This document shows positions 8,119-15,654 of a stretch of 29,531 nt of DNA, in pieces. The stretch's first letter is position 1, and each line of letters begins with the position of its first letter. A program made the position numbers and the translations under genes. The DNA is from JAMCXS01 sp964459065 (GTDB lineage Bacteria; Acidobacteriota; Terriglobia; UBA7540): the NCBI GenBank assembly GCA_964459065.1, contig CAYWMN010000011.1, forward strand, positions 1 to 29,531. Reading direction: 5' to 3'. The notes under the pieces are model-generated. The model searched no databases and was not told the origin of the DNA. It saw only the letters and a list, made by a program, of their open reading frames with translations.

Positions 8119-9822
8119 ATGATGGAGGGCGGAATTTTTCGCCGGCGGTCAGTCGCGGCACAGATTATGCCTATGAGTAATTCGAACCCCGTGGATACAA
8201 GCCGTGGCTCCTCGCCCCGGCCAGCAATTCCCTCCAGCCACTCGCGGCTGGACGCCCTGGCGCGCAGGATCCTTTCCTTCCCCGTGATGATGGGCGCGCT
8301 TCTGGTGGGCGTAGCGGTCTTTTCCGCACGCTTGAACCTGCCCGACCCTGACGTATGGTGGCACACCATCATAGGCCAGCATATCTTAGCGACTCACACC
8401 TGGCCCAGGGCAGATTACTACTCCTTCACCGCCCCGGGGGCTCCATGGATGGCGTACGAGTGGCTCGGAGAAGTGGTGATGGCGCTCGCGGCGCAGCTTG
8501 GATTCTTTAAAGGCTTGACCGCCCTGCTGATGGTGTTGGGCGCAATTTACACGGGATTGCTCTATGGCTACGCAACCTTAGTCAGCGGCAACTCAAAAGC
8601 CGGGCTCGTGGCTTGTGCGATTTTTCTGCCCCTGCTTACCGTTTTCTTCACCGCGCGCCCCCAATTGATCGGCTATATCTTCCTGGTCATCACGATCATT
8701 CTTCTTGAGCGCTATCGCCAGGGGAAACAAAAAAGTTTGTGGATCCTTCCGCCCTTATTCCTCATCTGGGTCAACACGCACGGCTCATTTGTTTTTGGCC
8801 TGGCGGTTTTTGGAATCTACTGGGTCAGCGGCTGGTTTAATTTCGAGGTGGGCGGAGTTCGCGCGGAACCCTGGACTGCCGCCCAGCGGCGCCACCTGGC
8901 CCTGGTGTTCCTGCTCTGTGTCATCGCGCTCACGATCACCCCCTACGGAACCAGACAGGCAGCCTATCCCCTGCAGATGGCGTTCGCTGAGCCGGTGAAC
9001 GTAGCTCACATTAGCGAATGGCAATCACTGGATTTCGGAATCTGGCAAATGAAATTTCTGCTGGTCGTGATCCTGCTGTTCTTGTTCTCACACATTCCCC
9101 TGCGCCAAACCTATCGTCTGGAAACCGTTGCACTGCTGCTCCTGGCCACCTACGCGTGCTTTGTACACCGGCGGTTTATTCCTTTTCTGGTGCTGATCAT
9201 GACTCCCTTGATCGCCAAGATGCTGGCCCGTTGGATTCCCAAGTACCGCCCGGAGATCGATAAACCTGCTGCCAACGCACTTCTGATAGGATTGGTGGGC
9301 TTCGGGTTGATGATAGCCTTCCCGTCCTACAAGAAGCTCTCGGAAGCCGTGGCGGAGCGCTACCCGGTCAAAGCGGTGGAATATTTGAGCCAACACCCCG
9401 AACCAGGCCCCATGCTGAATGAATACGCCTGGGGCGGCTATCTGATCTGGTCACCGGACTTTCATCGTAAGGTTTTTGTGGATGGCCGCGCCGACTTCTA
9501 TGAATTTGCCGGCGTGCTCGCCGACTATCTCAGTATTGTCGATTTGAAGCCCAACACGCTTTTCCTGCTGCGCAAGTACGGCGTCCGGCTCTGTTTGATT
9601 CACCAGGACGCCCCGCTTGCCACCCTGTTGTCGGCTACGCCAAGCTGGAAGGAAGTGTATCAGGACAAGCTTAGCGCCATCTTCGTCAAGCAACCTCCAC
9701 CCTCGGCTAGTAAGATGCAAGCAGCGAATCAGGTGCGGCCGCAGCCCACAGCGGGAACCGGGCGCGGGTCCGGTGGCGGCTTTCACGCTAACCTGAAATT
9801 GGAAGTGGGCGGGAAGCCTTAG
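8119..9822 (+). CDS. GT-C-like polytopic membrane protein, paralog 3 of 4
   Basis: This 567-residue polytopic protein is homologous to the flanking copies. Its first outer loop reads LPDPDVWWHTIIGQHIL, so the usual GD before WWH is replaced by a DPD acidic pair. WPRADYYSFTAPG, AYEWLGE, VNTHGSF, YAWGGYLIW and FVDGRADFYE are all present, so the predicted functional residues are intact. It also has a longer basic, Gly-rich C-terminal extension of about 40 residues after the conserved IFVKQ. The start is uncertain: ATG ATG at 8119/8122 follows AAAGGCG, but in-frame ATGs at 8167 and 8173 would give an N terminus more like those of the other copies. It follows paralog 2 by 67 bases. Confidence 0.75.
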   Translation: MMEGGIFRRRSVAAQIMPMSNSNPVDTSRGSSPRPAIPSSHSRLDALARRILSFPVMMGALLVGVAVFSARLNLPDPDVWWHTIIGQHILATHTWPRADYYSFTAPGAPWMAYEWLGEVVMALAAQLGFFKGLTALLMVLGAIYTGLLYGYATLVSGNSKAGLVACAIFLPLLTVFFTARPQLIGYIFLVITIILLERYRQGKQKSLWILPPLFLIWVNTHGSFVFGLAVFGIYWVSGWFNFEVGGVRAEPWTAAQRRHLALVFLLCVIALTITPYGTRQAAYPLQMAFAEPVNVAHISEWQSLDFGIWQMKFLLVVILLFLFSHIPLRQTYRLETVALLLLATYACFVHRRFIPFLVLIMTPLIAKMLARWIPKYRPEIDKPAANALLIGLVGFGLMIAFPSYKKLSEAVAERYPVKAVEYLSQHPEPGPMLNEYAWGGYLIWSPDFHRKVFVDGRADFYEFAGVLADYLSIVDLKPNTLFLLRKYGVRLCLIHQDAPLATLLSATPSWKEVYQDKLSAIFVKQPPPSASKMQAANQVRPQPTAGTGRGSGGGFHANLKLEVGGKP

Positions 9823-9841
9823 CCAGCTATTAAAGAGCTGG
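9823..9841 (+). other. Small hairpin directly after paralog 3
   Basis: CCAGCT (9823-9828) and AGCTGG (9836-9841) form a perfect six-base-pair stem with a seven-base loop, starting at the base after the TAG of paralog 3. No T-run follows, so it is not a standard intrinsic terminator. It could act in mRNA processing or stability within the membrane-protein operon, or it could be chance. The rest of the 117-base gap shows nothing notable. Confidence 0.35.
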
Positions 9842-9939
9842 GCATCCCCCATCGTCCTGAGCAAGGCGAACCGTTAGGTCTTTTCGTTTTCTGAGGAAGT
9901 CAGCCAACGCTCCATCGAGTGCGCCCCACACGCGGCGCC

Positions 9940-11601
9940 ATGATGAAAACCAACGAGGACCAGAGCCTTCCACGCATGAATTCCGATACCCCAAACGCCC
10001 TCGCTCAACCGCCAGTCCCCCCTCCTGATTCTTCCCCGCAAGGCCGGCGAGGCCTACAGGCCATTTTCCGCAAGCCCTTCTCGTTTCCGGTTTTTCTTGC
10101 CATGTTGCTGCTGGCAGGCATGTTTGTAGGCAGGATATTGAATATGAGCCAGCCTTCTTCCGCCCGCTCCACGACAATTTTTTGGCTGGAAGGCGATACA
10201 TGGTGGCATCTGGCAGTCGGCAAGCAAATCCTGAAAACCCATGCCTGGCCCACACACGATCCGTATTCGTTCACGGTGAGAGGCAACCCCTGGATCGCTT
10301 ATGAATGGCTTGGCGAGGCAGTGATCGCGTTGGTCTGGCATTGGGGCGGATTGCAGGCCTGGATGATCCTGCTGACAGCGCTGGGGTTTGGGGTTTTACT
10401 GGCACTCTACTATTACGCCTACCTGCGGAGCGGCCATTGGAAGGCGGCGTTTATTGCCTGCGCGGCGCTGCTGCCGCTGGCTTCATTATCCATCACCCTG
10501 CGGCCGCAGTTGATGGGCTATCTTTTTCTGATCCTGGCCCTGATTGTGGTCGAAAAATTTCGCCAGGGACATGAAAACGCCTTGTGGGCGCTGCCTCCGC
10601 TATTTCTGATCTGGGTCAACACGCACGGAACTTTCGTTTTCGGCTTTGTCATTCTCGGGGTGTATTGGGCGGCAGGACTGAAAAGTTTCCGGCTCGGCGG
10701 GCTCTACGCGAAAGCGTGGACCCAGCGCCAGCGCCAGCGGCTGGAACTGGCATTTCTGCTTTGCCTGCTGGCTTGCACCATCACGCCCTATGGCACCGGA
10801 CTTGCAGCCTACCCGCTGGAAATGGCTTCCTCACAGCACCTGATCGCGCAAACCGTTCAGGAGTGGCTGCCGCTTAACCTTTCTCAATTCTATGGGAAGT
10901 ATTTCCTGGTGCTGTTATTGCTTTTCTGGATCGTCTTGATCACCCGCCGCACGACGTGCAGTTTGCAGGATTTTGTCCTCCTGACGTTTGGGGCGGCCGA
11001 AACCTTTATGCATGCGCGTTTCGTCCTGCTATTGGTGCCGATTTTCGCACCGCTGCTCGCGGACATCCTGAAACAGTGGGTACCCCGCTACAATCCGGCC
11101 AAGGATCAATACGCCCTGAACTTTATTCTGATAGCGCTGATCATGACTGGCATTGTGAAGTTTTTCCCCTCAAACCAAGAGCTGAAAGCGGAGCTCGCAA
11201 CCAAAATGCCCGTGAAGGCCGTAACGTACATCCGATCTCACCCCGGCATGGGAAGGATGCTGAATGATGCCTATTGGGGCGGGTACCTGATCGACAAACT
11301 CGGAGCGGACCACAAGGTTTTTATCGACGGCCGGTTCGACATTTACGAATACGGCGGTGTCATGGCCGACTACCTGAACATGACCCGGCTGGCGCCTGAC
11401 ACCCGGTTCCTGATGAGAAAGTACAAAATCCGTTCGTGCTTCCTGCCACGCGAAAGCCAGCTCTCTGTATTTCTCAAGGCCTCGCCCAGATGGCGGGAAG
11501 TTTATAAGGATAACCTTAGCGCGATCTTCGTCCGGCGGGCCCGGCAATCCTCTGGAAAGGGCGGGAAGCCCAGGCCGCCGGCAACAGCTCAAGCGTTCTA
11601 A
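9940..11601 (+). CDS. GT-C-like polytopic membrane protein, paralog 4 of 4
   Basis: This polytopic protein of about 553 residues is homologous to the three preceding copies. It carries LEGDTWWHLAVGKQIL, WPTHDPYSFT, AYEWLGE, VNTHGTF, ITPYGT, AYWGGYLID and FIDGRFDIYE, so all the family's conserved acidic and aromatic positions are present. The C terminus after the conserved IFVRR is short, basic and Pro-rich. The frame is open to a GTG at 9919, but the ATG at 9940 (or 9943) gives a more typical N terminus; no good Shine-Dalgarno is visible. It lies 117 bases after paralog 3 and 64 before the fifth membrane-protein gene. A glycosyltransferase-like role is inferred, as for the other copies. Confidence 0.75.
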   Translation: MMKTNEDQSLPRMNSDTPNALAQPPVPPPDSSPQGRRGLQAIFRKPFSFPVFLAMLLLAGMFVGRILNMSQPSSARSTTIFWLEGDTWWHLAVGKQILKTHAWPTHDPYSFTVRGNPWIAYEWLGEAVIALVWHWGGLQAWMILLTALGFGVLLALYYYAYLRSGHWKAAFIACAALLPLASLSITLRPQLMGYLFLILALIVVEKFRQGHENALWALPPLFLIWVNTHGTFVFGFVILGVYWAAGLKSFRLGGLYAKAWTQRQRQRLELAFLLCLLACTITPYGTGLAAYPLEMASSQHLIAQTVQEWLPLNLSQFYGKYFLVLLLLFWIVLITRRTTCSLQDFVLLTFGAAETFMHARFVLLLVPIFAPLLADILKQWVPRYNPAKDQYALNFILIALIMTGIVKFFPSNQELKAELATKMPVKAVTYIRSHPGMGRMLNDAYWGGYLIDKLGADHKVFIDGRFDIYEYGGVMADYLNMTRLAPDTRFLMRKYKIRSCFLPRESQLSVFLKASPRWREVYKDNLSAIFVRRARQSSGKGGKPRPPATAQAF

Positions 11602-11665
11602 TGCCCGCCCCGCGTTGAAGAAGCGTTGCCGTTCATCCATTGGGATTGGTTGCAGGGATGAAGGA

Positions 11666-13183
11666 ATGGCGATAACCCAAAACACCGGCAATAGCAAAAC
11701 CGGCCCCAGTTTTCCGGACCGAGTGACTGGCATCGGGTGGAGCACCCATCGCAAGTTGCTCATCGGGCTCATCGCCGTGGTCAGCATCCTGCTGCTCATC
11801 CCAGTATGGTCCGTGCGCTACCCGCCTTTGATCGATTATCCCAACCATCTTGCAAGCGCTTTTGTTCTTGCTCATCTCAAGGATCCGGCGTTTCATTTCA
11901 GCCGCTTTTACGGGGCCAGCTGGCGGCCCACTCCCTACCTCACCATGGAACTGATCCTGGTGGGACTCGAACGGCTGCTGCCCGCGGCGGCGGCCGGATG
12001 CGTCCTCCTTAGTCTGTCACTGCTCGCCGTCCCGGCCGCAGTCTGGTTTTTCATTCGGCAGGCAAATCCCGGCGAGGAAAGTCTGGCCTATTGGGGCCTG
12101 CTCCTCGCAAGCAATATGTACTTCTTCTTGTATGGTTTCATTAATTTGCAGCTCGCCTTCGCACTTTGTTTTGTGGTTCTGGGTCTTTGGCTGCGCTATC
12201 TTCGCAAACCCAGCCCCGGATTGTGGTGGCTCCTGCTCGCTGTCGTAACAGCCCTCTACTTTACCCATCTGATGGGCTTCGGCGTGGCCGGACTCGCTGT
12301 GGCGGCCTACCTGCTCCTGAACCGCCGGTCGGCCGGCGAAATTTTGCGTTCAGGACTGTTGTTTGTGCCGGCGGCGGTTTTTTATTTGCTATGGTCCAAT
12401 CATCGGCACGGCCATTGGACGATGCTGTTCCAGGGATTGGCATGGAAGGCCAAGGGACTGCTGGCCGTCATGATCGGTTACTCGCCGGCCCTGGATTTCC
12501 TCACGCTGCTGGTCATGGGCGGATGCATCTTATGGGCAGTGTCTGACAATCCGGAATTAGGTTGGAATCGTTCCTGGCTTGGTACCCTGGCAATCCTGTT
12601 CGCAGTTTACCTCCTGCTCCCCTCAAATTACGGCACGGCAACCGTCGTGGACAGGCGGATGCTGCCCTTTCTTTTTGTCATCGCGCTCGCAGGAGTCAAA
12701 GTCGGTAAACGCGCCACGCTCATGGTTCCGGTCGTTCTACTGCTGTTTGTTCTCCGGACAGGCAGCGTGGAGAGGAATTTCCTTTCAATCCAACCTCACC
12801 TGGAAACTCTCGCCCAATCATTTTCCGTCGTTCCCAAAAACTCCTGCATTCTGCCTTTCGTCGTTCACCAAAGCGAAAACCCCCTGCCTGAAGATCACTT
12901 TTGGGCCTACGGAGTGATTCAACGCGACTGGTTCTCACCGTACCTTTTCCACGATCCCGGCGTCCATGCTCTCCAGGTAAAGCTCCAAACCTATACGCCC
13001 AGTTATGGGCCGGAATACCTCGCAACCAATCCCAAAACCATCAAGTGGAAACAGATTGGCCAGGACTACGACTATGTCTGGGCCTACCACGCCCAAGCGT
13101 ACTCTCGCCAGCTTAGAAAAATCGGGAAGCTCGTTTTCAACACAGAGGGCCTCCAGGTGTTCCAGTTAAATCGCCTCAAATAA
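11666..13183 (+). CDS. Polytopic membrane protein, distinct GT-C-like family
   Basis: This polytopic protein of about 505 residues is not an obvious copy of the four paralogs. Its first outer loop is YPPLIDYPNHLASAFVLAHLKDP, with Asp followed by Tyr-Pro-Asn-His, a pattern I associate with GT-C-type sugar transferases of unknown specificity. About ten hydrophobic segments follow, including a THLMGFG segment, then a soluble C-terminal region rich in aromatic residues. The conserved WWH and DGRxDxYE motifs of the neighbours are missing. The frame opens at a TTG (11615), but I prefer the ATG at 11666, which AAGGA directly abuts. It closes the membrane-protein run and is followed by a 537-base non-coding stretch. 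Confidence 0.65.
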   Translation: MAITQNTGNSKTGPSFPDRVTGIGWSTHRKLLIGLIAVVSILLLIPVWSVRYPPLIDYPNHLASAFVLAHLKDPAFHFSRFYGASWRPTPYLTMELILVGLERLLPAAAAGCVLLSLSLLAVPAAVWFFIRQANPGEESLAYWGLLLASNMYFFLYGFINLQLAFALCFVVLGLWLRYLRKPSPGLWWLLLAVVTALYFTHLMGFGVAGLAVAAYLLLNRRSAGEILRSGLLFVPAAVFYLLWSNHRHGHWTMLFQGLAWKAKGLLAVMIGYSPALDFLTLLVMGGCILWAVSDNPELGWNRSWLGTLAILFAVYLLLPSNYGTATVVDRRMLPFLFVIALAGVKVGKRATLMVPVVLLLFVLRTGSVERNFLSIQPHLETLAQSFSVVPKNSCILPFVVHQSENPLPEDHFWAYGVIQRDWFSPYLFHDPGVHALQVKLQTYTPSYGPEYLATNPKTIKWKQIGQDYDYVWAYHAQAYSRQLRKIGKLVFNTEGLQVFQLNRLK

Positions 13184-13223
13184 TTGGAAAATATATACTT
13201 GGTCAAGTCCTTGAACTGTAGCC

Positions 13224-13248
13224 CTTTACCTTTTGGAAAAAGGTAAGG
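13224..13248 (+). other. Hairpin after the membrane-protein run
   Basis: CTTTACCTTTT (13224-13234) pairs with AAAAGGTAAGG (13238-13248), giving 11 pairs including one G-U and a three-base loop. It lies about 40 bases after the last membrane-protein stop codon. No T-run follows, so it may protect the 3' end or be a weak terminator rather than a standard intrinsic one. Confidence 0.4.
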
Positions 13249-13344
13249 AAGAAGGCGCCGACATTCGCGCCAAGAGTGAACCACTGCGCCAGGCATGGGA
13301 CTGCGATTTACATTTTCCGGTAAAAACAGATAAAGGTTGCCAAA

Positions 13345-13388
13345 CTTCGGTCCGATTTGGACTATTGAGGGGTCCGAAACCACCGAAG
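13345..13388 (+). other. Nested hairpin, candidate structured RNA or operator
   Basis: An outer perfect stem CTTCGGT/ACCGAAG (13345-13351 with 13382-13388) encloses an inner stem TTTGGAC/GTCCGAA (13356-13362 with 13372-13378, one G-U), with a nine-base loop. An alternative inner pairing GTCC/GGAC (13350-13353 with 13359-13362) would exclude the inner stem. It does not match a riboswitch I know. Confidence 0.35.
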
Positions 13389-13564
13389 CCCTTCCAGCTT
13401 GTTAAGAGAGGAGCCCAATAACAGCGAAATTCATCAAATGTGAATAATCATGGCTGGGAGGCGTGTCTCCAAAAAGTCACCATAATGACCATTCATACCG
13501 AGAAATCCGTCAACAAAAGGTAACTTGCCATAACCGCAAATTCGCTAATCGTTCTGAGGGAAGT

Positions 13565-13610
13565 TTGTCGCCCGTGTGAGCTATTGATTATAAATGGCTT
13601 ATTTTATGCC
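13565..13610 (+). promoter_or_regulatory. Overlapping candidate promoters of the flp pilin gene
   Basis: Two promoter patterns overlap here. A sigma70-like one has TTGTCG (13565-13570), an 18-base spacer and TATAAA (13589-13594). A sigma54-like one has TGGC at 13595-13598 and TGCC at 13607-13610, with exactly ten bases between the GG and GC dinucleotides, as sigma54 requires; its match outside these core bases is modest. Either would leave a 5' UTR of about 100-120 bases before the pilin ATG. Confidence 0.4.
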
Positions 13611-13720
13611 AAAAAAATACTCTGCTAACAGAGGTATTGGACCCAAAAGTGCTCACATCAGAGTGGATGCGGAGCAATACCGCATACTGTTTCAACTTTT
13701 AACACGGGAGGAACACACTG

Positions 13721-13894
13721 ATGAAAGAGCTTCTGAAAAGGCTTTGGCAAGATGAAGAAGGCCAGGACCTTACCGAATATGCATTGTTGCTGGTTCTGAT
13801 TTCCCTGGTTGCAGTAGCCGCCATGGGCACACTGGGATCGGGCATCAGCGACGCGTTCTCGAACGCCGCCGCTAACCTGACCACGTCGACCTAA
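13721..13894 (+). CDS. flp: Flp/Fap-type major pilin
   Basis: This 57-residue protein is the structural pilin of the Tad pilus. It has a short leader (MKELLKRLWQDEEG), then the processing site Gly14 followed by QDLTEYALLL, so Glu is +5 and Tyr +6 of the mature protein, the defining Flp motif. A single hydrophobic helix (about residues 20-36) and a short Ser/Thr/Asn-rich tail follow; mature pilin would be only 43 residues. A strong GGGAGGA lies eight bases before the ATG. It has its own candidate promoter and sits apart from the assembly operon, with hairpins on both sides, fitting a need for far more pilin than assembly proteins. The tail's Ser, Thr and Asn are possible glycan sites. Confidence 0.93.
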   Translation: MKELLKRLWQDEEGQDLTEYALLLVLISLVAVAAMGTLGSGISDAFSNAAANLTTST

Positions 13895-13986
13895 GAGCTA
13901 CGGGAATCACGAGGCAACGAATCGAAGGGCCGTTGGAGTGGGTTGGTTTTGCTCACGCCGGCGGAATATTACCTGCCTTGGAGTAT

Positions 13987-14038
13987 GGGAAGTGAAGCTC
14001 ACTGCAGCACTGTCAGCAAAATGGTTGAGCCGCTTCCC
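13987..14038 (+). other. Two-tier hairpin downstream of flp
   Basis: GGGAAG (13987-13992) pairs with CTTCCC (14033-14038), and GCTCA (13997-14001) pairs with TGAGC (14026-14030), giving a stem of 11 pairs with a small internal loop and a 24-base apical loop. It may be part of the 3' UTR of pilin mRNA. Confidence 0.4.
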
Positions 14039-14061
14039 TTCTCTGCCCCTATTGCCGCTAA

Positions 14062-14086
14062 GGGTAAGAGGGAGGGTCTCTTATCC
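14062..14086 (+). terminator. Possible terminator or attenuator hairpin between flp and tadV
   Basis: GGGTAAGAG (14062-14070) pairs with CTCTTATCC (14078-14086), nine pairs with one G-U, closed by a seven-base GGAGGGT loop. No T-run follows, so termination would be weak or factor-dependent. Its place after the pilin gene suits partial read-through that keeps pilin mRNA more abundant than assembly mRNA. Confidence 0.35.
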
Positions 14087-14170
14087 GAACGCGGTTCATG
14101 GGGATTGTGTGCTAAATTTATTCACTATATCGACATTAATTGATAGACTACACCCTGCCTTTATGCGGCC

Positions 14171-14749
14171 ATGGGAGCCATGATGCTTCCCGCGATACAT
14201 GAGCCAGCTTGGAGTCCAATCGTTTTGTGGGGTTTGGCAGTAATTCTTGCTCTTGTCGCAGGCGGCCTGGACTGGCGTTCTCGGCGCATTCCGAATTGGC
14301 TCACCGTATCAGGTTTTTTTGCTGGGCTCGGCGCGAATACAATTTTAGGAGGGTGGGCTGGCCTTAAAGGCAGCCTTGAAGGTGCAGGTTTGGCGTTGGG
14401 TTTACTGTTCTTGCCCGTTGTGCTTCGGGGCATGGGTGCGGGCGACTGGAAGCTCATGGGCGCCTTGGGCGCCTGTCTGGGCCCGAAAAGCCTTCTCCAG
14501 GTGCTACTGGTCAGCATTTTTATTGTGGGGATCATGGCTTTTATAGAAATGGTTCGCAAACGGCGCACAAAGCAAACGTTCAGCAATCTTCGCACTCTCA
14601 TGCGCGCCTTTGTAACCTTCGGGATGGGTGTCCGAGAAGGCCTTGTAACACTGGACAACCCCACCGCCTTGCGCTTGCCCTTTGGAGTGGCAACCGCGCT
14701 GGCGGTGATTATTTTGGTTTTCACGAAGTCAACTCTACGGACCTTTTAA
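14171..14749 (+). CDS. tadV: Prepilin peptidase, TadV/CpaA type
   Basis: This 192-residue integral membrane aspartic peptidase (A24 family, short form without the methylase domain) is expected to remove the leaders of Flp and the TadE-like pseudopilins at the cytoplasmic face. Both catalytic Asp sites are visible: Asp34 in GGLDWRSRRIPNW and Asp92 in GMGAGDWKLMGALGA, the GxGD-type motif. About five or six hydrophobic helices surround them. Three in-frame ATGs (14171, 14180, 14183) compete; GGGAG at 14173-14177 would suit the last only poorly, so the exact start is uncertain. It is the first gene of the assembly operon and precedes the cpaB-like gene by 18 bases. Confidence 0.92.
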   Translation: MGAMMLPAIHEPAWSPIVLWGLAVILALVAGGLDWRSRRIPNWLTVSGFFAGLGANTILGGWAGLKGSLEGAGLALGLLFLPVVLRGMGAGDWKLMGALGACLGPKSLLQVLLVSIFIVGIMAFIEMVRKRRTKQTFSNLRTLMRAFVTFGMGVREGLVTLDNPTALRLPFGVATALAVIILVFTKSTLRTF

Positions 14750-14767
14750 GACTTAAGGCGGGGAAAA

Positions 14768-15622
14768 ATGAACAGAAACAGAGTTCTAATCGGAGTGGCC
14801 GTTGCGCTGGTAATTGGACTCATCGCAAGCCGCTATGTTTACAGGGAACTCCAGCGGGCCTCCAAGGTGCGCCCTGTCGCCGTAACCCACATCGTTGTTG
14901 CGGCGCACGCGATGGCGCTGGGAACCCCCTTGACGGCGCAAGACCTCAAGCTGGTCACGTGGCCTAAGGGCCAGCCTATGGCAGGGTCGTTTGGCCGAGT
15001 TCAGGACTGCGTGGGCCGGTCCCTGATTACTCCCGTCGCCATGAATGAGCCGATTTTAGAAGCGAAGCTGGCACCCAAAGCAGCCGGAGTGGGGTTGCCG
15101 GCAGCAATCCCCGTAGGGATGCGAGCCGTCTCGGTAAGAGTGGACAATGTGGTGGGCGTTTCGGGTTTTGCGATGCCTGGAACCATGGTCGACGTCATGC
15201 TCACGGGGCAGCCCTCGGGCGGAACAGACAGCCTTACCCGCACCATTATCGAGGATGTCCGGGTGCTGGCGGCCGGTCAGACAGTGGAACAGGATAAGCA
15301 AGGCAAACCCAAGACGGTCTCGGTTGTTACCCTGCTGCTGACTCCTAAGCAGGCTGATCAGCTCACCATGGCCAGTACGGAAGGCCGAATTCATCTGGCT
15401 TTGCGCAACACCATCGACACCAAGATCGTCGAAGCCCCTCCGGTCTTCAAAACGCCGCTGCTGCTGGGCGGACACGCCGCTCCACACTACGGTGGGGGCG
15501 GTGGCCATCGAAGGGTCGTCCGGCACAAGGAGGCGCCCCGGAAACCGGAAGAGCCTGCTCCGTACGTGGTTCAAGTCATTCGAGGCAGCAAAACGACAAA
15601 TCAATCTTTCCCAACGCAATAA
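14768..15622 (+). CDS. cpaB: Tad pilus assembly protein CpaB/RcpC
   Basis: This 284-residue periplasmic protein is anchored by an N-terminal helix (residues 5-22). A SAF domain covers about residues 41-104 (VAAHAMALGTPLTAQDLKLVTWP), followed by the RcpC/CpaB core: IPVGMRAVSVRVDNVVGVSGFAMPG, VDVMLTG, VTLLLTPKQADQLTMASTEGRIHLALRN. RcpC proteins act with the secretin at the outer membrane and are thought to gate or stabilise the channel. The C-terminal 50 residues are an unusual, probably disordered Gly, His, Arg and Pro-rich tail. A GGCGGGG stretch precedes the ATG. The gene lies directly before the secretin gene, the usual Tad order. Confidence 0.92.
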   Translation: MNRNRVLIGVAVALVIGLIASRYVYRELQRASKVRPVAVTHIVVAAHAMALGTPLTAQDLKLVTWPKGQPMAGSFGRVQDCVGRSLITPVAMNEPILEAKLAPKAAGVGLPAAIPVGMRAVSVRVDNVVGVSGFAMPGTMVDVMLTGQPSGGTDSLTRTIIEDVRVLAAGQTVEQDKQGKPKTVSVVTLLLTPKQADQLTMASTEGRIHLALRNTIDTKIVEAPPVFKTPLLLGGHAAPHYGGGGGHRRVVRHKEAPRKPEEPAPYVVQVIRGSKTTNQSFPTQ

Positions 15623-15654
15623 GTTCAAGTTAAGGAGCGTTGCAGGCGGAGTCC

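Larger units (their letters stand above)
13184..13720 (+). other. Long intergenic region upstream of flp
   Basis: No convincing gene lies in these 537 bases; the short open frames have poor starts and no recognisable content. The composition is more A+T-rich than the flanking genes. The region holds several inverted repeats: 13224-13248, a nested structure at 13345-13388, and a small ATTCA/TGAAT repeat near 13428. It also has overlapping candidate sigma70 and sigma54 promoters at 13565-13610 and a CTCTG/CAGAG hairpin just downstream. It is best read as the control region and 5' UTR of the pilin gene. Confidence 0.6.
13895..14170 (+). other. Intergenic region between flp and the assembly operon
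   Basis: These 276 bases carry no convincing gene; an open frame from 13938 to 14183 has no ribosome binding site and an unlikely composition. Two hairpins (13987-14038 and 14062-14086) lie downstream of flp. A weak promoter-like pair, TTGTGT at 14105 and CTATAT at 14125, precedes the prepilin peptidase gene but has a short 14-base spacer. Confidence 0.5.

Noticed and set aside
13233..13421. Open frame of 62 codons in the long intergenic region
   Set aside because: TTG start lies within a hairpin, has no ribosome binding site, and the product has no recognisable feature.
13184..13720. A c-di-GMP (GEMM) riboswitch before the pilin gene
   Set aside because: Considered because such riboswitches can precede pilus genes, but the conserved GEMM core segments are not visible in this region.
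13938..14183. Open frame of 81 codons between flp and the prepilin peptidase gene
   Set aside because: No ribosome binding site, unusual composition, overlaps the hairpins and runs into the start of the next real gene; no recognisable motif.
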